From Cohnella sp. OV330 (lineage in GTDB: Bacteria > Bacillota > Bacilli > Paenibacillales > Paenibacillaceae): DNA of 64,000 nt. The stretch spans positions 186,001 to 250,000 of the forward strand of contig NZ_FOKE01000005.1 of NCBI RefSeq assembly GCF_900112065.1, given 5' to 3'. The position numbers and the translations under genes were made by a program. The notes under the pieces were generated by a model. The model searched no databases. It was given only the letters and a program-made list of their open reading frames with translations, and was not told the DNA's origin. Numbering within the stretch: the first letter of the stretch is position 1; each line of letters begins with the position of its first letter. Shown here piece by piece: positions 7,925 to 16,515 of the stretch.

Positions 7925-9433
7925 TTGAAACAGCTCGGCTTCTTTGCATTGCTCGCAGCATTATTCTTCTGTTTTTCGTTCGCCGGACAAGCCAGCGCCC
8001 AGTCATCGGGGGCAACCATCATACTGGACGGACAAGCTCTGTCACTCCAGAAGAAAGACAAGGTCGAAATCGTTAAAGGCAGCGTCATGGTCCCCATCCG
8101 CGTCATTGCCGAAAATCTGGGCCTGCTCGTCACCTGGAACCCATCCGACAAACTCGTGAAGATCTGGTCCGGCAGCGGCGATATCAAGCTGACCATCGGC
8201 AGTTCGAACGCCAGCGTCGGCGACGCTAAAGTCAAGCTCAACGCCGCTCCCGTCAATCGTTCTGGCACGACGCTCGTCCCGCTCCGCTTCGTCGGCGAAT
8301 CCGCCGGACTCGACATCGGCTGGGACAATGCCAAGAAGGTGGTGACCCTGACAACGTCCCAGCCCTCGGAGCCATGGCTGCCGCCTTCGCCCACGCCATC
8401 GGCGACGCCGTCTCCTTCGCCGTCACCGACGCCTTCGACCGTGCCAACGCCGACGCCCGCTCCCGAAACGACCCCGACGCCATCGCCGTCTCCCGCAACT
8501 GGCGGTCAGATTAAAGGGATCGGCTGGAGCGACGGCAGGCTGGCCATCTCCTTCAGCGGCAGCCTCATCCCTAAAACGTATGCGGCCGCCAACCCGTCGC
8601 GTATTGTTGTCGAGCTTCCGAATACGTCGTTCGACCCTGCTTTTTCTACGCTGCAGACTTTCGATAAGGCAACTCAATCGGGCGAGTTCGCCATCTCGGA
8701 CGATTCGAACGCGACCCATGTCAAATATGCCGTCACCGACGCTGCTTCCAAAAACATCACCATCACGCTGGACCTGGCGGCGGACAAGCCATATTTCGCT
8801 TATCAAGAGACCGATGTCGAGTCGAACGTATATGTCGTCGACCTGAAGCCGACCGCGACGCCGACGCCGCCTCCCGTCAATCCGAACAACGGCAAAAAGA
8901 TCGTCGTCATCGATCCCGGTCATGGCGACGGAGACCCGGGCGGCATCGGCGCCACGAAAAAGCAGGAAAAATCTTTTAATCTTTCGCTAGCGCTGAAGGT
9001 GGAGAAGCTGCTGAAGAAGGAGTCGGCGTTCCAAGTCGTGCTGACTCGCCATGACGATACCTTCATCCCGTTGTCCGATCGTGCGACGATCGCGAACAAA
9101 GCCGACGCGGACGCATTCGTCTCGATTCACGCCAATATCGCGCCAGGCAAACCGACCGTTCGCGGCACGGAGACTTATTACTACACGGGAAGCGGCAAGA
9201 CCCTCGCGAACGTCATGCATAAGCATCTGGTTCAAGCGACAGGCTTCACCGACCGCAAAGTCAAATACGCAAGCTACAAGGTGCTGCGCGAGACGGACAT
9301 GCCCGCGACGCTGCTCGAAGTCGGTTTTATGTCCAATGCAACGGAAGAATCGATCTTGTTCAGCGACAGCTTCCAGAACCGCGTCGCCCAGGCGATCGTG
9401 GACGGACTGAAGGAGTACTTTGGCGTCAAATGA
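7925..9433 (+). CDS. N-acetylmuramoyl-L-alanine amidase with copper-amine-oxidase-like and AMIN domains
   Basis: A 502-residue secreted cell-wall hydrolase. Order: signal peptide (1-27); a copper-amine-oxidase-like N-terminal domain at about 35-140 with the paired VPIRVIAENLG and VPLRFVGESAG motifs; a Pro/Thr/Ser linker; an AMIN domain at about 195-305, a wall-targeting module; a second short linker; and an Amidase_3 domain at about 322-500. Zinc ligands are His in DPGHGD, Glu in KKQEKSFN and His in VSIHANI; the catalytic Glu is in LLEVGFMSN. It cleaves the bond between MurNAc and the stem peptide. It begins at TTG (GAGGTGG 4-5 nt upstream). Confidence 0.95.
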   Translation: MKQLGFFALLAALFFCFSFAGQASAQSSGATIILDGQALSLQKKDKVEIVKGSVMVPIRVIAENLGLLVTWNPSDKLVKIWSGSGDIKLTIGSSNASVGDAKVKLNAAPVNRSGTTLVPLRFVGESAGLDIGWDNAKKVVTLTTSQPSEPWLPPSPTPSATPSPSPSPTPSTVPTPTPAPETTPTPSPSPATGGQIKGIGWSDGRLAISFSGSLIPKTYAAANPSRIVVELPNTSFDPAFSTLQTFDKATQSGEFAISDDSNATHVKYAVTDAASKNITITLDLAADKPYFAYQETDVESNVYVVDLKPTATPTPPPVNPNNGKKIVVIDPGHGDGDPGGIGATKKQEKSFNLSLALKVEKLLKKESAFQVVLTRHDDTFIPLSDRATIANKADADAFVSIHANIAPGKPTVRGTETYYYTGSGKTLANVMHKHLVQATGFTDRKVKYASYKVLRETDMPATLLEVGFMSNATEESILFSDSFQNRVAQAIVDGLKEYFGVK

Positions 9434-9518
9434 TTGAAATATAGTAATGACCTATCGGCTATCGCTCACCTTTTTCTTGCGGAAATAGGCGAATGGACAG
9501 TCCGATTCGGCAACAACA

Positions 9519-9527
9519 CATATATTA
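9519..9527 (+). promoter_or_regulatory. Sporulation-type -10-like sequence before yjcZ-type gene
   Basis: CATATATTA lies 45 bp upstream of the small sporulation peptide gene. It fits the CATAnnnTA -10 of sigma-K and is near the sigma-E -10. No convincing -35 was found, so this is suggestive only. Confidence 0.3.
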
Positions 9528-9572
9528 GGGGTGTGGAAGTCACCACAATCCAAAACCTCGGAGGTGTAGCAA

Positions 9573-9674
9573 ATGAGCGGAGTAGCTGGCGGTTACGGCG
9601 GCGGAGCAGCGTTCGTCCTCGTCCTCTTCATTCTTCTCGTGATCATTCTGCGTGCGGGCATCGGCCTGTACTAA
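9573..9674 (+). CDS. YjcZ-family sporulation-associated membrane peptide
   Basis: 33 residues: a Gly-rich head (MSGVAGGYGGGAAFVLV) running into one hydrophobic helix (LFILLVIILRAGIGLY). This is the exact plan of the YjcZ/YtrI-like tiny peptides of Bacillaceae and Paenibacillaceae linked to sporulation; their molecular role is not defined. The ribosome site GGAGGTG sits 6-7 nt before ATG 9573, and a strong terminator follows the stop. The gene stands alone between the amidase and the convergent MFS gene. Confidence 0.88.
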   Translation: MSGVAGGYGGGAAFVLVLFILLVIILRAGIGLY

Positions 9675-9706
9675 GAGCTCTTGCCTCTAGCAATTCCTCC
9701 TGCTGT

Positions 9707-9738
9707 CCCGCTGCGCCTTTGGCGCGGCGGGCCTTTTT
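9707..9738 (+). terminator. Rho-independent terminator after yjcZ-type gene
   Basis: An 11-bp GC-rich stem (9707-9717 with 9721-9731, one G-T pair), a 3-nt loop and a CCTTTTT tail. Confidence 0.85.
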
Positions 9739-9769
9739 GCGATTGCACGCATGTTCTCGACTCGTGTCC

Positions 9770-11083
9770 TTATAGTCCGCGGATTCGATTCCGCGATCCT
9801 CGAGCGCTCCGGAAAACGAACGGCGCGATCGCGACTGCGGGTACGAGCAGCGCGAATCCGGTCAACCCGACGATGCCATAGTCTTGCAGCCAAGACGGCG
9901 CTTCGTCGGCCGCCTTGAACAACCAGCCTCCGATATTCGGGCCGATGAATCCGGCAATGCCGGTCAATGCGGAAAACACTGCAATATAAATCGGTCTGTC
10001 CGCCTTCGGCGTATCCCCGATCAAAAAGTTGAATACGAGTAAGTTGTAACCTCCTAGCCCTATGCCGAGCAGAATGTGCGATAGGCCCAGGATAAGCAGG
10101 ACTGGCAGCGCGGCCATGCCCAACCAAACGATGCAAGCGAGCGAGATGATCGGGAACGTCCAGGTGAGCAGCTGGCGCGCGGAAAACCGTGCGTTCAAAT
10201 TACCCCAGAAAATGTAGCTGACCATCATCACAATATTTTGAACCATCGTGATCAAAGTAACGCTGCTGTAGCTCAAGTTCAGCAAGTTAAGCATCGCATA
10301 AGCGTAAAGCGGAACGACGACGTTCTGAATCAAAATAAATAAGGTGATGAAAGAAGCCGCAGTTAAAAAGGGCCGGTCGCGGAAGGGCTTGAGGATTAGG
10401 GAAGCGGATAGTCCGCCGCCTGCGCTCTCGAAGCGCGGATTGGCGTAACGGGACAGCTCGATGCCGTTCCAGACGACGCAGAGCGCGCAGACCGCGAACA
10501 AAATCGCGAAGCCGCGGCCGCCCGGCAGCCAATCCAACAGTTGACCGCCTACTAGCAGCGTAAGGCTGGCCACCGCCCAGTGGATCGTATTGCGGATGCC
10601 GAAATAGCGCCCTCGTACGGGAGGCGGCACGATATCGGCCATAAGAGACGTCCAGATGACGCCTCCGGCTTGCGCCAGCGTGAAGGAACAAAGGAATACA
10701 AGCATGTACGTCGGCGCCCAAGCCGCATCGGGAAACAATAGAGGGATTAAACCCGTACCCACCCATAACGTGCGGTGTCCGACGCCGAGTATCATTGAGA
10801 CTTTTCGCCGGTCTCTCCAACGCTCCATGGCAAACGCCATAAAGATCTGGGCGAGCAGCGTCAAAGAAGGGATCGCGGCGATCAACCCGATCTGTTCGGA
10901 ATGGAACCCCAGGTACAACAAAAACGCCGTTTGCAAGGGGCCTCCCAGCAGATTGCCGATGATCGTGGCGGGGATGCCTTCTATCAATGAAGCTCGCAAT
11001 CCGCGTCTGGTCTCTGAATCGTTAAACCTACTCCGCAATAGTCGCTGAATGTCCAGACCGGCGATTCGCATGCGCTTGGTCAT
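9770..11083 (-). CDS. Major facilitator superfamily transporter
   Basis: A 437-residue, 12-helix MFS permease. The loop between helices 2 and 3 (FAMERWRDRRKVSMIL) is the recognisable MFS motif A region, and helix 6 is preceded by the conserved PPPVRGRYFGIRN loop seen in Firmicute MFS proteins of unknown substrate. ATG 11083 is preferred over ATG 11098 because GGGGGA then lies 7 nt upstream. It is encoded apart from obvious partners: the next gene upstream on the same strand is a sensor kinase with a terminator in between. No substrate can be assigned. Confidence 0.88.
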   Translation of the reverse strand: MTKRMRIAGLDIQRLLRSRFNDSETRRGLRASLIEGIPATIIGNLLGGPLQTAFLLYLGFHSEQIGLIAAIPSLTLLAQIFMAFAMERWRDRRKVSMILGVGHRTLWVGTGLIPLLFPDAAWAPTYMLVFLCSFTLAQAGGVIWTSLMADIVPPPVRGRYFGIRNTIHWAVASLTLLVGGQLLDWLPGGRGFAILFAVCALCVVWNGIELSRYANPRFESAGGGLSASLILKPFRDRPFLTAASFITLFILIQNVVVPLYAYAMLNLLNLSYSSVTLITMVQNIVMMVSYIFWGNLNARFSARQLLTWTFPIISLACIVWLGMAALPVLLILGLSHILLGIGLGGYNLLVFNFLIGDTPKADRPIYIAVFSALTGIAGFIGPNIGGWLFKAADEAPSWLQDYGIVGLTGFALLVPAVAIAPFVFRSARGSRNRIRGL

Positions 11084-11152
11084 CGGCAGTTCCCCCATGG
11101 TGATCCGACTCTATCGACCGCTTCTCCCGCAGCTATGGCCTTCGGGCGGCAT

Positions 11153-11185
11153 AAAAAAAGCTTCGCGACGGAGCCGTCGCGAAGC
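11153..11185 (-). terminator. Rho-independent terminator of sensor kinase gene
   Basis: An 11-bp stem (11160-11170 with 11175-11185) with a 4-nt loop, followed on the minus strand by seven U residues (11153-11159). It lies 21 bp after the kinase stop. Confidence 0.9.
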
Positions 11186-11206
11186 GCGCTTTCGTTCAAT
11201 CCGATT

Positions 11207-12586
11207 CTACTCTCTTTCCCCTATGAATGGCAAATAAATCATGAACTCCGTGCCCTCGCCGAGCCGGCTGTCGACTTGCACCGTGCCGCCGTGATTCCGG
11301 ATGATCCGATAGCTCACGGATAGACCGAGCCCGGTCCCTTCGGACTTCGTCGTGAAGAAGGGATCGAATAGCCTGCTCAGCGTCTCTCGGTCCATCCCTC
11401 GACCGTTGTCGGCGATGCTGATGACGGCGTATCCGCGTTCCTTGCGCGCAGACAGCCGAATGTTCGGCCTGCGCTTGTCAGACACGTGTGCAACCGCATC
11501 CAAAGCATTTTTCACCATGTTCAAAATCACTTGCTTGATCTGCTTGACGTCAATCGAGATCGTCAGGTACGGATCGAAAATCTCGCAGGTCAATTCAACC
11601 CCTTGCATATGCGCCTCGCTCTCGGTGAGCAGGATCGTCTCCTTGAGCAGCAGCCCGACCAGCACGGTCTGCGTCATTGGCGCAGAAGGCTTGGACGAAT
11701 TGAGAAACTCGTAAATAATGTCGTTCGCTCTGTCGATCTCGGATAAAATGATTCGCGCGTACTCCTGCTTGCCGATCGACTCCAGGTACGGCTTCAGCAG
11801 TTGAATGAACCCGCGAATGCTCGTCAGCGGATTGCGGATCTCATGGGCGATCGCCGCGGCGATCTTGCCCAGCATCGCCAGCTTGTCGTTTTGGAAAGCG
11901 CTCTGTTCGATCTGTTTGTGCTCCGATACGTCCTTGATGCTGACCAGTATATCCCCGTCGAGCTCCTCGATCTGGGAGATGCTGATCAGCAGATACCGGC
12001 TGCCATCCTGGAATTCGCCCTGTGCGCGCCGATCGTACTTCAATTGCCTGTACATACGAATAAAAATAAGCCGCAGAGAACGGCTCAAGCTGGGGTGAAA
12101 CAATAGTTGGCGGAGACTCTGGCCGATCAGCATGCGCCTGGGCGCTTGCAGCAGCCGAGCCATCGGCACGTTCAGAAACCGAAGCGTCCCGCCCGGTTCG
12201 AACAACGCAATCCCGCTGTCCAGATGCTGGAGTACCGTCTCGAAGCGGCTCGGCCTCTCTTCCTGGAGCGGAATGGCCTTCGCCGCGGCCTGTCTCAAAT
12301 CCTCCGGCAGCTGTTCTTCATTGGCTGCAGCCGATTCGGAACAGGGGTGATTGCCGAGGATCTCGTGAAGAAACAATAGACTCCGATGCATGAGCGCTAG
12401 CCTGTCCTCGCTATCCGCATGCGAGACGAGCAGGCGAACGTTCTCCTCGTGATGCTCGAAAATGTGCTCTGCCGGAACGCCGTTCAGCAGATCGAGCAGC
12501 TCGCTCAGATCGTATCCCTCCCTCGTGTCTTCGTGAAGCGCATACTCCACGAGAACCGGGAAATATCTCGTTCTCCATTTCTCCAT
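11207..12586 (-). CDS. Soluble PAS-domain sensor histidine kinase (sporulation-kinase-like)
   Basis: 459 residues with no membrane helix. An N-terminal helical region (1-115) is followed by a PAS domain at about 120-220 (SRFETVLQHLDSGIALFEPG), a HisKA domain with H-box AIAHEIRNPLTSIRGF, and an HATPase with N, G1 and G2 boxes (NMVKNALDAV, DNGRGM, GTGLGLS). The H-box and architecture resemble the Bacillus Kin phosphorelay kinases, so feeding Spo0F is possible, but no regulator is adjacent. ATG 12586 is chosen because GGAGG lies 8 nt before it; the longer reading from 12652 lacks a site. Confidence 0.9.
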   Translation of the reverse strand: MEKWRTRYFPVLVEYALHEDTREGYDLSELLDLLNGVPAEHIFEHHEENVRLLVSHADSEDRLALMHRSLLFLHEILGNHPCSESAAANEEQLPEDLRQAAAKAIPLQEERPSRFETVLQHLDSGIALFEPGGTLRFLNVPMARLLQAPRRMLIGQSLRQLLFHPSLSRSLRLIFIRMYRQLKYDRRAQGEFQDGSRYLLISISQIEELDGDILVSIKDVSEHKQIEQSAFQNDKLAMLGKIAAAIAHEIRNPLTSIRGFIQLLKPYLESIGKQEYARIILSEIDRANDIIYEFLNSSKPSAPMTQTVLVGLLLKETILLTESEAHMQGVELTCEIFDPYLTISIDVKQIKQVILNMVKNALDAVAHVSDKRRPNIRLSARKERGYAVISIADNGRGMDRETLSRLFDPFFTTKSEGTGLGLSVSYRIIRNHGGTVQVDSRLGEGTEFMIYLPFIGERE

Positions 12587-12668
12587 GCCGTATTCCTCCA
12601 GGCTCGCCCTTGCGTCATGTCCATCATAGTAAAGGAATGGGAAAGCTGTCAATCGGAGAAGATGTCGA

Positions 12669-12738
12669 ATAAAAACGCGAAAAACGCCGCTCCCGAACTG
12701 ACGACTTAAGTAAAAAGTCGCATGTCAGGGAGCGGCGT
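12669..12738 (-). terminator. Terminator-like long hairpin after zinc-ribbon gene
   Basis: Outer arms 12684-12694 and 12728-12738 (11 bp), with further pairing inside (CGACTT with AAGTCG), then a U-rich tail on the minus strand (12669-12683). Confidence 0.7.
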
Positions 12739-12762
12739 CTATGCCTGCTCTATAAGTCGGAA

Positions 12763-13188
12763 CTACAGCGCCCCGCCCGTCGTACGCTTGAGACGGAGCT
12801 TGTGCCGGCGCTGGCTCAGCACGCCAAGGCGGCGCTTGAGCTGCCGTTCCCACTCTTCGTCTCCGATCTTCTTGGCGAAGGTAAGCAGGTCCAGCCCCAT
12901 GTCGATCTGATTCTGCACCATGAGGAGCGGATCCTCTTCCTCGTTGTTGACCGAGTTCTCGTGCAGATCCTTTTCCGACTCGTCCACGTAGTCCTGGAAG
13001 TCTACCTCCGACGCGCCGTCGCCGTGCGCGTAGTCGGCCAAAATCTCGTATTCGTTCTCGACCAGGTAATGCACCTCGACGCGGTGGCATACCGGACAGA
13101 ACAGAATCGGGACGTTGTGAATTCGCGTGCGATAGTGCTTCAGCGTTCCCTTCGTCCCGATCATGCTGGCTCCGCAACAGAATGACAT
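12763..13188 (-). CDS. YgiT-type zinc-ribbon protein of unknown function
   Basis: 141 residues. The N-terminal half carries a CC pair (MSFCCGAS) and a CPVCH motif about 27 residues later, forming a likely zinc ribbon like that of YgiT antitoxins. The middle is acidic (ASEVDFQDYVDESEKDLHEN), and the C-terminus is a basic helix (RRLGVLSQRRHKLRLKR) that could bind nucleic acid. There is no toxin gene beside it, so an antitoxin role is not supported. Start ATG 13188 has GGGAGGGG 6 nt upstream. Function unknown. Confidence 0.75.
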   Translation of the reverse strand: MSFCCGASMIGTKGTLKHYRTRIHNVPILFCPVCHRVEVHYLVENEYEILADYAHGDGASEVDFQDYVDESEKDLHENSVNNEEEDPLLMVQNQIDMGLDLLTFAKKIGDEEWERQLKRRLGVLSQRRHKLRLKRTTGGAL

Positions 13189-13328
13189 CGACTTCCCCTC
13201 CCTTTTGGACATGTATGGCTCTGGACGTGTATGGCTCTGCCGGATGATTCACTATATTCTCCTCTAAAACGGCAAATTCCTGCCGCGCATCCCAAAAGTC
13301 AATAAAAGGGCTGCCGTCTAAAGGATGG

Positions 13329-13358
13329 CAAAGGCGCATGCGGGAGCATGCGCCTTTG
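13329..13358 (-). terminator. Hairpin after peroxiredoxin gene, probable weak terminator
   Basis: Perfect 13-bp arms (13329-13341 and 13346-13358) with a GGGA loop lie 18 bp past the peroxiredoxin stop. The tail is poor in U. Confidence 0.6.
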
Positions 13359-13375
13359 GCCGAAACGATATTCGA

Positions 13376-13924
13376 TTAGTTGGCGACCAGGTTCTTGTCG
13401 CCCGGCTTCCAGTTGATCGGGCACAGCCCGCCGGATTGAAGCGCTTGGAGCACGCGAAGCGTCTCTTCGACGCTGCGGCCTACGTCGTTGTGGTTGACGA
13501 CTTGGTACTTCAGTACGCCGTCCGGATCGATGATGAACAGGCCGCGCAGCGCGATGCCTTCTTCTTCGATCAGTACGCCGTATTCGCGCGCCGCTTGCTT
13601 CGTGATGTCGGCAGCCAGCGGGAAGTTCAATTGGCCGAGGCCGTTGTCGTTCTTAGGCGTGTTGATCCATGCCTTGTGGCTGTGGATGCTGTCCACGCTG
13701 ACGCCGAGAACTTCGGTGTTCAGCGCTTTGAACTGGTCGTAAGCTTCGGACAGCGCGACGATCTCCGTCGGGCATACGAAGGTGAAGTCCAGCGGATAGA
13801 AGAAGAATACGAGCCACTTGCCCTTGTAATCCGTAAGGGACGCTCTGCCGAATTCCTTGCCGTCACCGGACACCGTCTCCAGGTTAAAGTGCGGGGCCTC
13901 GCGGCCGACCAAACGCTCTGCCAT
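13376..13924 (-). CDS. Typical 2-Cys peroxiredoxin (AhpC/TSA family)
   Basis: 182 residues. The peroxidatic Cys is in FTFVCPTEIVAL (about residue 49) and the resolving Cys in SGGLCPINWKPG (about 170), so this is a typical 2-Cys enzyme that reduces hydrogen peroxide and organic peroxides in the cytosol. There is no ahpF neighbour, so thioredoxin is the likelier reductant. ATG 13924 is preferred over the TTG at 13930, since AGGAGG then sits 9 nt upstream. It forms a single-gene unit with a promoter candidate about 60 bp upstream. Confidence 0.95.
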   Translation of the reverse strand: MAERLVGREAPHFNLETVSGDGKEFGRASLTDYKGKWLVFFFYPLDFTFVCPTEIVALSEAYDQFKALNTEVLGVSVDSIHSHKAWINTPKNDNGLGQLNFPLAADITKQAAREYGVLIEEEGIALRGLFIIDPDGVLKYQVVNHNDVGRSVEETLRVLQALQSGGLCPINWKPGDKNLVAN

Positions 13925-13982
13925 TGACAATTACCTCCTGTAATTCCGACTACAAAGCCGGGCCTTATTTGCTATAAACGAT

Positions 13983-14010
13983 AGTATCATAGAGTGAGAA
14001 TGAAAATCAA
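13983..14010 (-). promoter_or_regulatory. Candidate promoter of peroxiredoxin gene
   Basis: TTGATT (14005-14010) and GATACT (13983-13988) with a 16-bp spacer on the minus strand. I looked for a PerR box around it and found no good match. Confidence 0.4.
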
Positions 14011-14117
14011 GCTGTAGTAATTACTTCTTTGAAATTATTCTAATCTAATCTTTACCGTTCAAGCTGCAAGAAGGCCGTGCCGGCTGTCCGATAGATTCCG
14101 ACGCGATTAGACGCGAT

Positions 14118-15197
14118 TTAGCGAACCATCGCCGCTACGATCAGATCGCCCATCGCCGTCGTGCCGATCGCCTGGCTCTTGTCGACCGCGATATCGCCCG
14201 TACGGTGACCTGCGTCAAGCACTTCCTTGACGGCGCGCTCGATCACTTCTGCCGCTTCGGCGTAGCCGAACGTCAGCTGGAACATGAGCGCGACCGACAG
14301 AATCGTCGCGATCGGGTTGGAGATGCCTTGGCCCGCGATATCCGGCGCGGAGCCGTGAACCGGCTCGTACAGGCCGAAGCTGCCTTCGCCGAGCGAAGCG
14401 GACGACAGCATGCCGATCGATCCGGTCAGCATGGCGGCTTCGTCGCTCAAGATGTCGCCGAACATGTTTTCCGTCACGATGACGTCGAAGCTGGACGGGC
14501 GGCGCAGCAGCTGCATCGCGCAGTTGTCGACAAGGACGTGCTCGAGCTCGACGTCCGGATACTCCGGCGCGATCTTGTTGACGGTCTCGCGCCACAGGCG
14601 GCTTGTCTCGAGGACGTTCGCCTTGTCGACCGACGCGAGCTTCTTGCGGCGCTTTTGCGCGATCTCGAAGCCTTGGCGGACGATGCGCTCGATCTCCTGC
14701 ACGTTATATACGCAGGTGTCGACGGCCTCTTGTCCGCCCGCGCCTTCGCGGCGGAACTTCTCGCCGAAGTAGATGCCGCCGGTCAGCTCGCGAACGACGA
14801 TAAGGTCGGTACCTTCGAGCACTTCAGGCTTCAGCGTCGAGGCGTCCTTCAGGCAGTCGAATACGACGGCCGGACGGATGTTGGAGAACAGGCCGAGCGC
14901 CTTGCGGATGCCGAGCAGGCCCGTCTCCGGACGCAGCTCCTTCGAATTGTTGTCCCACTTCGGGCCGCCGACCGCGCCGAGCAGCACGGCATCCGCGCGC
15001 TGGCAAATGTCGAGCGTCTCTTGCGGCAGCGGCGTGCCCTTCTCGTCGATGGCGATGCCGCCGAACAAGCCGTGCTCGAGTTCGAACTTATAGCCGAACA
15101 GCTCTTCCGTTTTCTTCAGTACCTTTATCGCTTCACCGACGACTTCCGGGCCGATGCCGTCGCCGGCGATGACCGCTATCTTCTTCACTTCTGCCAT
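14118..15197 (-). CDS. leuB: 3-isopropylmalate dehydrogenase
   Basis: 359 residues, the normal LeuB length. It oxidises 3-isopropylmalate with NAD+ and decarboxylates it in leucine synthesis. Visible landmarks are [12 protein letters not shown] at the N-terminus, the [10 protein letters not shown] active-site loop and the [16 protein letters not shown]-binding signature near the C-terminus. ATG 15197 gives the standard [14 protein letters not shown] start; longer readings lack support. It is separated from leuA by a PLP enzyme and three molybdenum-cofactor genes and has its own promoter candidate. leuC and leuD are not in the window. Confidence 0.97.
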   Translation of the reverse strand: MAEVKKIAVIAGDGIGPEVVGEAIKVLKKTEELFGYKFELEHGLFGGIAIDEKGTPLPQETLDICQRADAVLLGAVGGPKWDNNSKELRPETGLLGIRKALGLFSNIRPAVVFDCLKDASTLKPEVLEGTDLIVVRELTGGIYFGEKFRREGAGGQEAVDTCVYNVQEIERIVRQGFEIAQKRRKKLASVDKANVLETSRLWRETVNKIAPEYPDVELEHVLVDNCAMQLLRRPSSFDVIVTENMFGDILSDEAAMLTGSIGMLSSASLGEGSFGLYEPVHGSAPDIAGQGISNPIATILSVALMFQLTFGYAEAAEVIERAVKEVLDAGHRTGDIAVDKSQAIGTTAMGDLIVAAMVR

Positions 15198-15247
15198 GAT
15201 CGTTAAGCTCACTCCCGACTTAGGTTCCATTCCGATTGCTATGTTTA

Positions 15248-15277
15248 GTTGTAGCACATATCGCGGGTCACGTCCAA
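15248..15277 (-). promoter_or_regulatory. Candidate leuB promoter
   Basis: TTGGAC (15272-15277) and TACAAC (15248-15253) with an 18-bp spacer on the minus strand, 51 bp before the leuB start codon. AT-rich DNA lies just upstream. Confidence 0.55.
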
Positions 15278-15379
15278 AACATAAAAACTATGCCGTTAAT
15301 AGTTGATGACTATGAGCGGCTGTAGAGCAACGGCTTTACGGGGGCAAAGCTGCGATTAGGGTGCGTTGCTGCTTGGAAG

Positions 15380-15892
15380 CTACCTTCGGACCGCCGCGAT
15401 TGCCATTGCCGCGATCCGTTCGACCTCGTCCCGGTCCAAGACGGGCAGGCTCGGATGCGAAAAGGGAAAACAGGCGGAAACGCCGATGACGTTGGACAGC
15501 GTATCAAGAAGAACGATATCGCGCGGCTCTCGCAGCAGTACCCATTTGGCGTAGGAGGCGCGTTTGAAGCCTTCTGCCAAAATGAGGTCCGCCGGCGGCA
15601 ACCGCGCCGCGAGTCCCTCAAGCGAGGCCTCGCCCGGCGTCCAGACGGCCGAAAGGGCCGACGACGAGGCGCCGGTCCCCACGGCGCCGGCTGCCAAATG
15701 AAGCCAAGTGTCCTTGTCCGGCAGATCTAGCGCCGCGTTGTCCGCTTCGCCTTCCGGCGGATGGCCGTGATGCTTAAGCGTCGCGACTGTCATGCCGAGG
15801 CTCGTCAGGTGCCGGACAAGCGCGCAGAGCAGCGTCGTCTTGCCGCTGTCTGCATAACCTACGATCTGAATAACGGGAGGCTGAGCACTCAT
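15380..15892 (-). CDS. mobB: Molybdopterin-guanine dinucleotide biosynthesis adaptor MobB
   Basis: A 170-residue P-loop GTPase-like protein that assists MobA in attaching GMP to molybdopterin. The Walker A motif is GYADSGKTTLL (about residues 13-23). The conserved KHHGH follows, and LILAEGFKRASYAKW is the typical later motif. The longer reading from 15979 overlaps mobA; ATG 15892 overlaps the mobA stop as ATGA, indicating translational coupling. Last gene of moeA-mobA-mobB. Confidence 0.93.
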   Translation of the reverse strand: MSAQPPVIQIVGYADSGKTTLLCALVRHLTSLGMTVATLKHHGHPPEGEADNAALDLPDKDTWLHLAAGAVGTGASSSALSAVWTPGEASLEGLAARLPPADLILAEGFKRASYAKWVLLREPRDIVLLDTLSNVIGVSACFPFSHPSLPVLDRDEVERIAAMAIAAVRR

Positions 15893-16515
15893 GATCGCAG
15901 ACGCTCCTTTGCAAGCCGGTAATCCTCCGGCGTGTTCATGTTCATCAGCTGGTCCGAGGCATTGGCCCCCGGCAGCCATTTCACGAAACGCATCCGTTCC
16001 GTCGCCTCCATCACCCGCCTGTTGCCGCTAACAAGCGCGGCTTGCCATATAGAGAGCGTATGGCTGCGATATAGAGCGCACAACGGATGAAGCTTGCCGC
16101 CTGCCTCGGGCAAGACGGCGTCCGCCTCCGGATGCCGAGCCATCGTCTCTGCCAACGCCCGCCATACGGTTGGCCCCGCAAGCGGGTAATCGCAGGCGAC
16201 GACCAACTGCAGCGGTAGCTCGGAGGCAGCCATGCCCGCGCATATGCCGGCGATCGGACCGAACTCCGCTACGTCATCCTCAATCACGCGGACGTCGCCT
16301 GGAAGAAACTCGTATTCACGCTTGCGCTCCGCTACGACCGTTACCCGTTCGGCGATCTCCGACAGGCTTCTGCACAATCGCAAGAGCAGCGGTTCGCCGT
16401 TGAATTCAAGTCTCTCCTTGCGGGTGCCCATCCTTCTGCCCGCTCCGCCGCACAATACGACGGCATGACAGCCGGGCATCGCATCGTTAGCGTTCCCATC
16501 CCACTCGGATATCAT
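15889..16515 (-). CDS. mobA: Molybdenum cofactor guanylyltransferase MobA
   Basis: 208 residues. It transfers GMP from GTP to molybdopterin to make the guanine dinucleotide cofactor. The nucleotide-binding loop is AVVLCGGAGRRMGTRKE near residues 18-34, with ACDYPLAGP as the metal-binding Asp motif. The start ATG 16515 overlaps the moeA stop as ATGA, and its own stop overlaps the mobB start in the same way. Three coupled genes argue for a single transcript. The guanine dinucleotide form implies an oxidoreductase such as nitrate reductase or formate dehydrogenase elsewhere in the genome. Confidence 0.94.
   Translation of the reverse strand: MISEWDGNANDAMPGCHAVVLCGGAGRRMGTRKERLEFNGEPLLLRLCRSLSEIAERVTVVAERKREYEFLPGDVRVIEDDVAEFGPIAGICAGMAASELPLQLVVACDYPLAGPTVWRALAETMARHPEADAVLPEAGGKLHPLCALYRSHTLSIWQAALVSGNRRVMEATERMRFVKWLPGANASDQLMNMNTPEDYRLAKERLRS

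Noticed and set aside
12763..13188. Antitoxin of a toxin-antitoxin pair, because of the YgiT-type zinc ribbon
   Set aside because: No small toxin gene lies on either side and the C-terminus is not an HTH domain.
14020..14050. AT-rich sequence upstream of the peroxiredoxin gene as a PerR box
   Set aside because: Compared with the 15-bp PerR consensus it mismatches at many positions.
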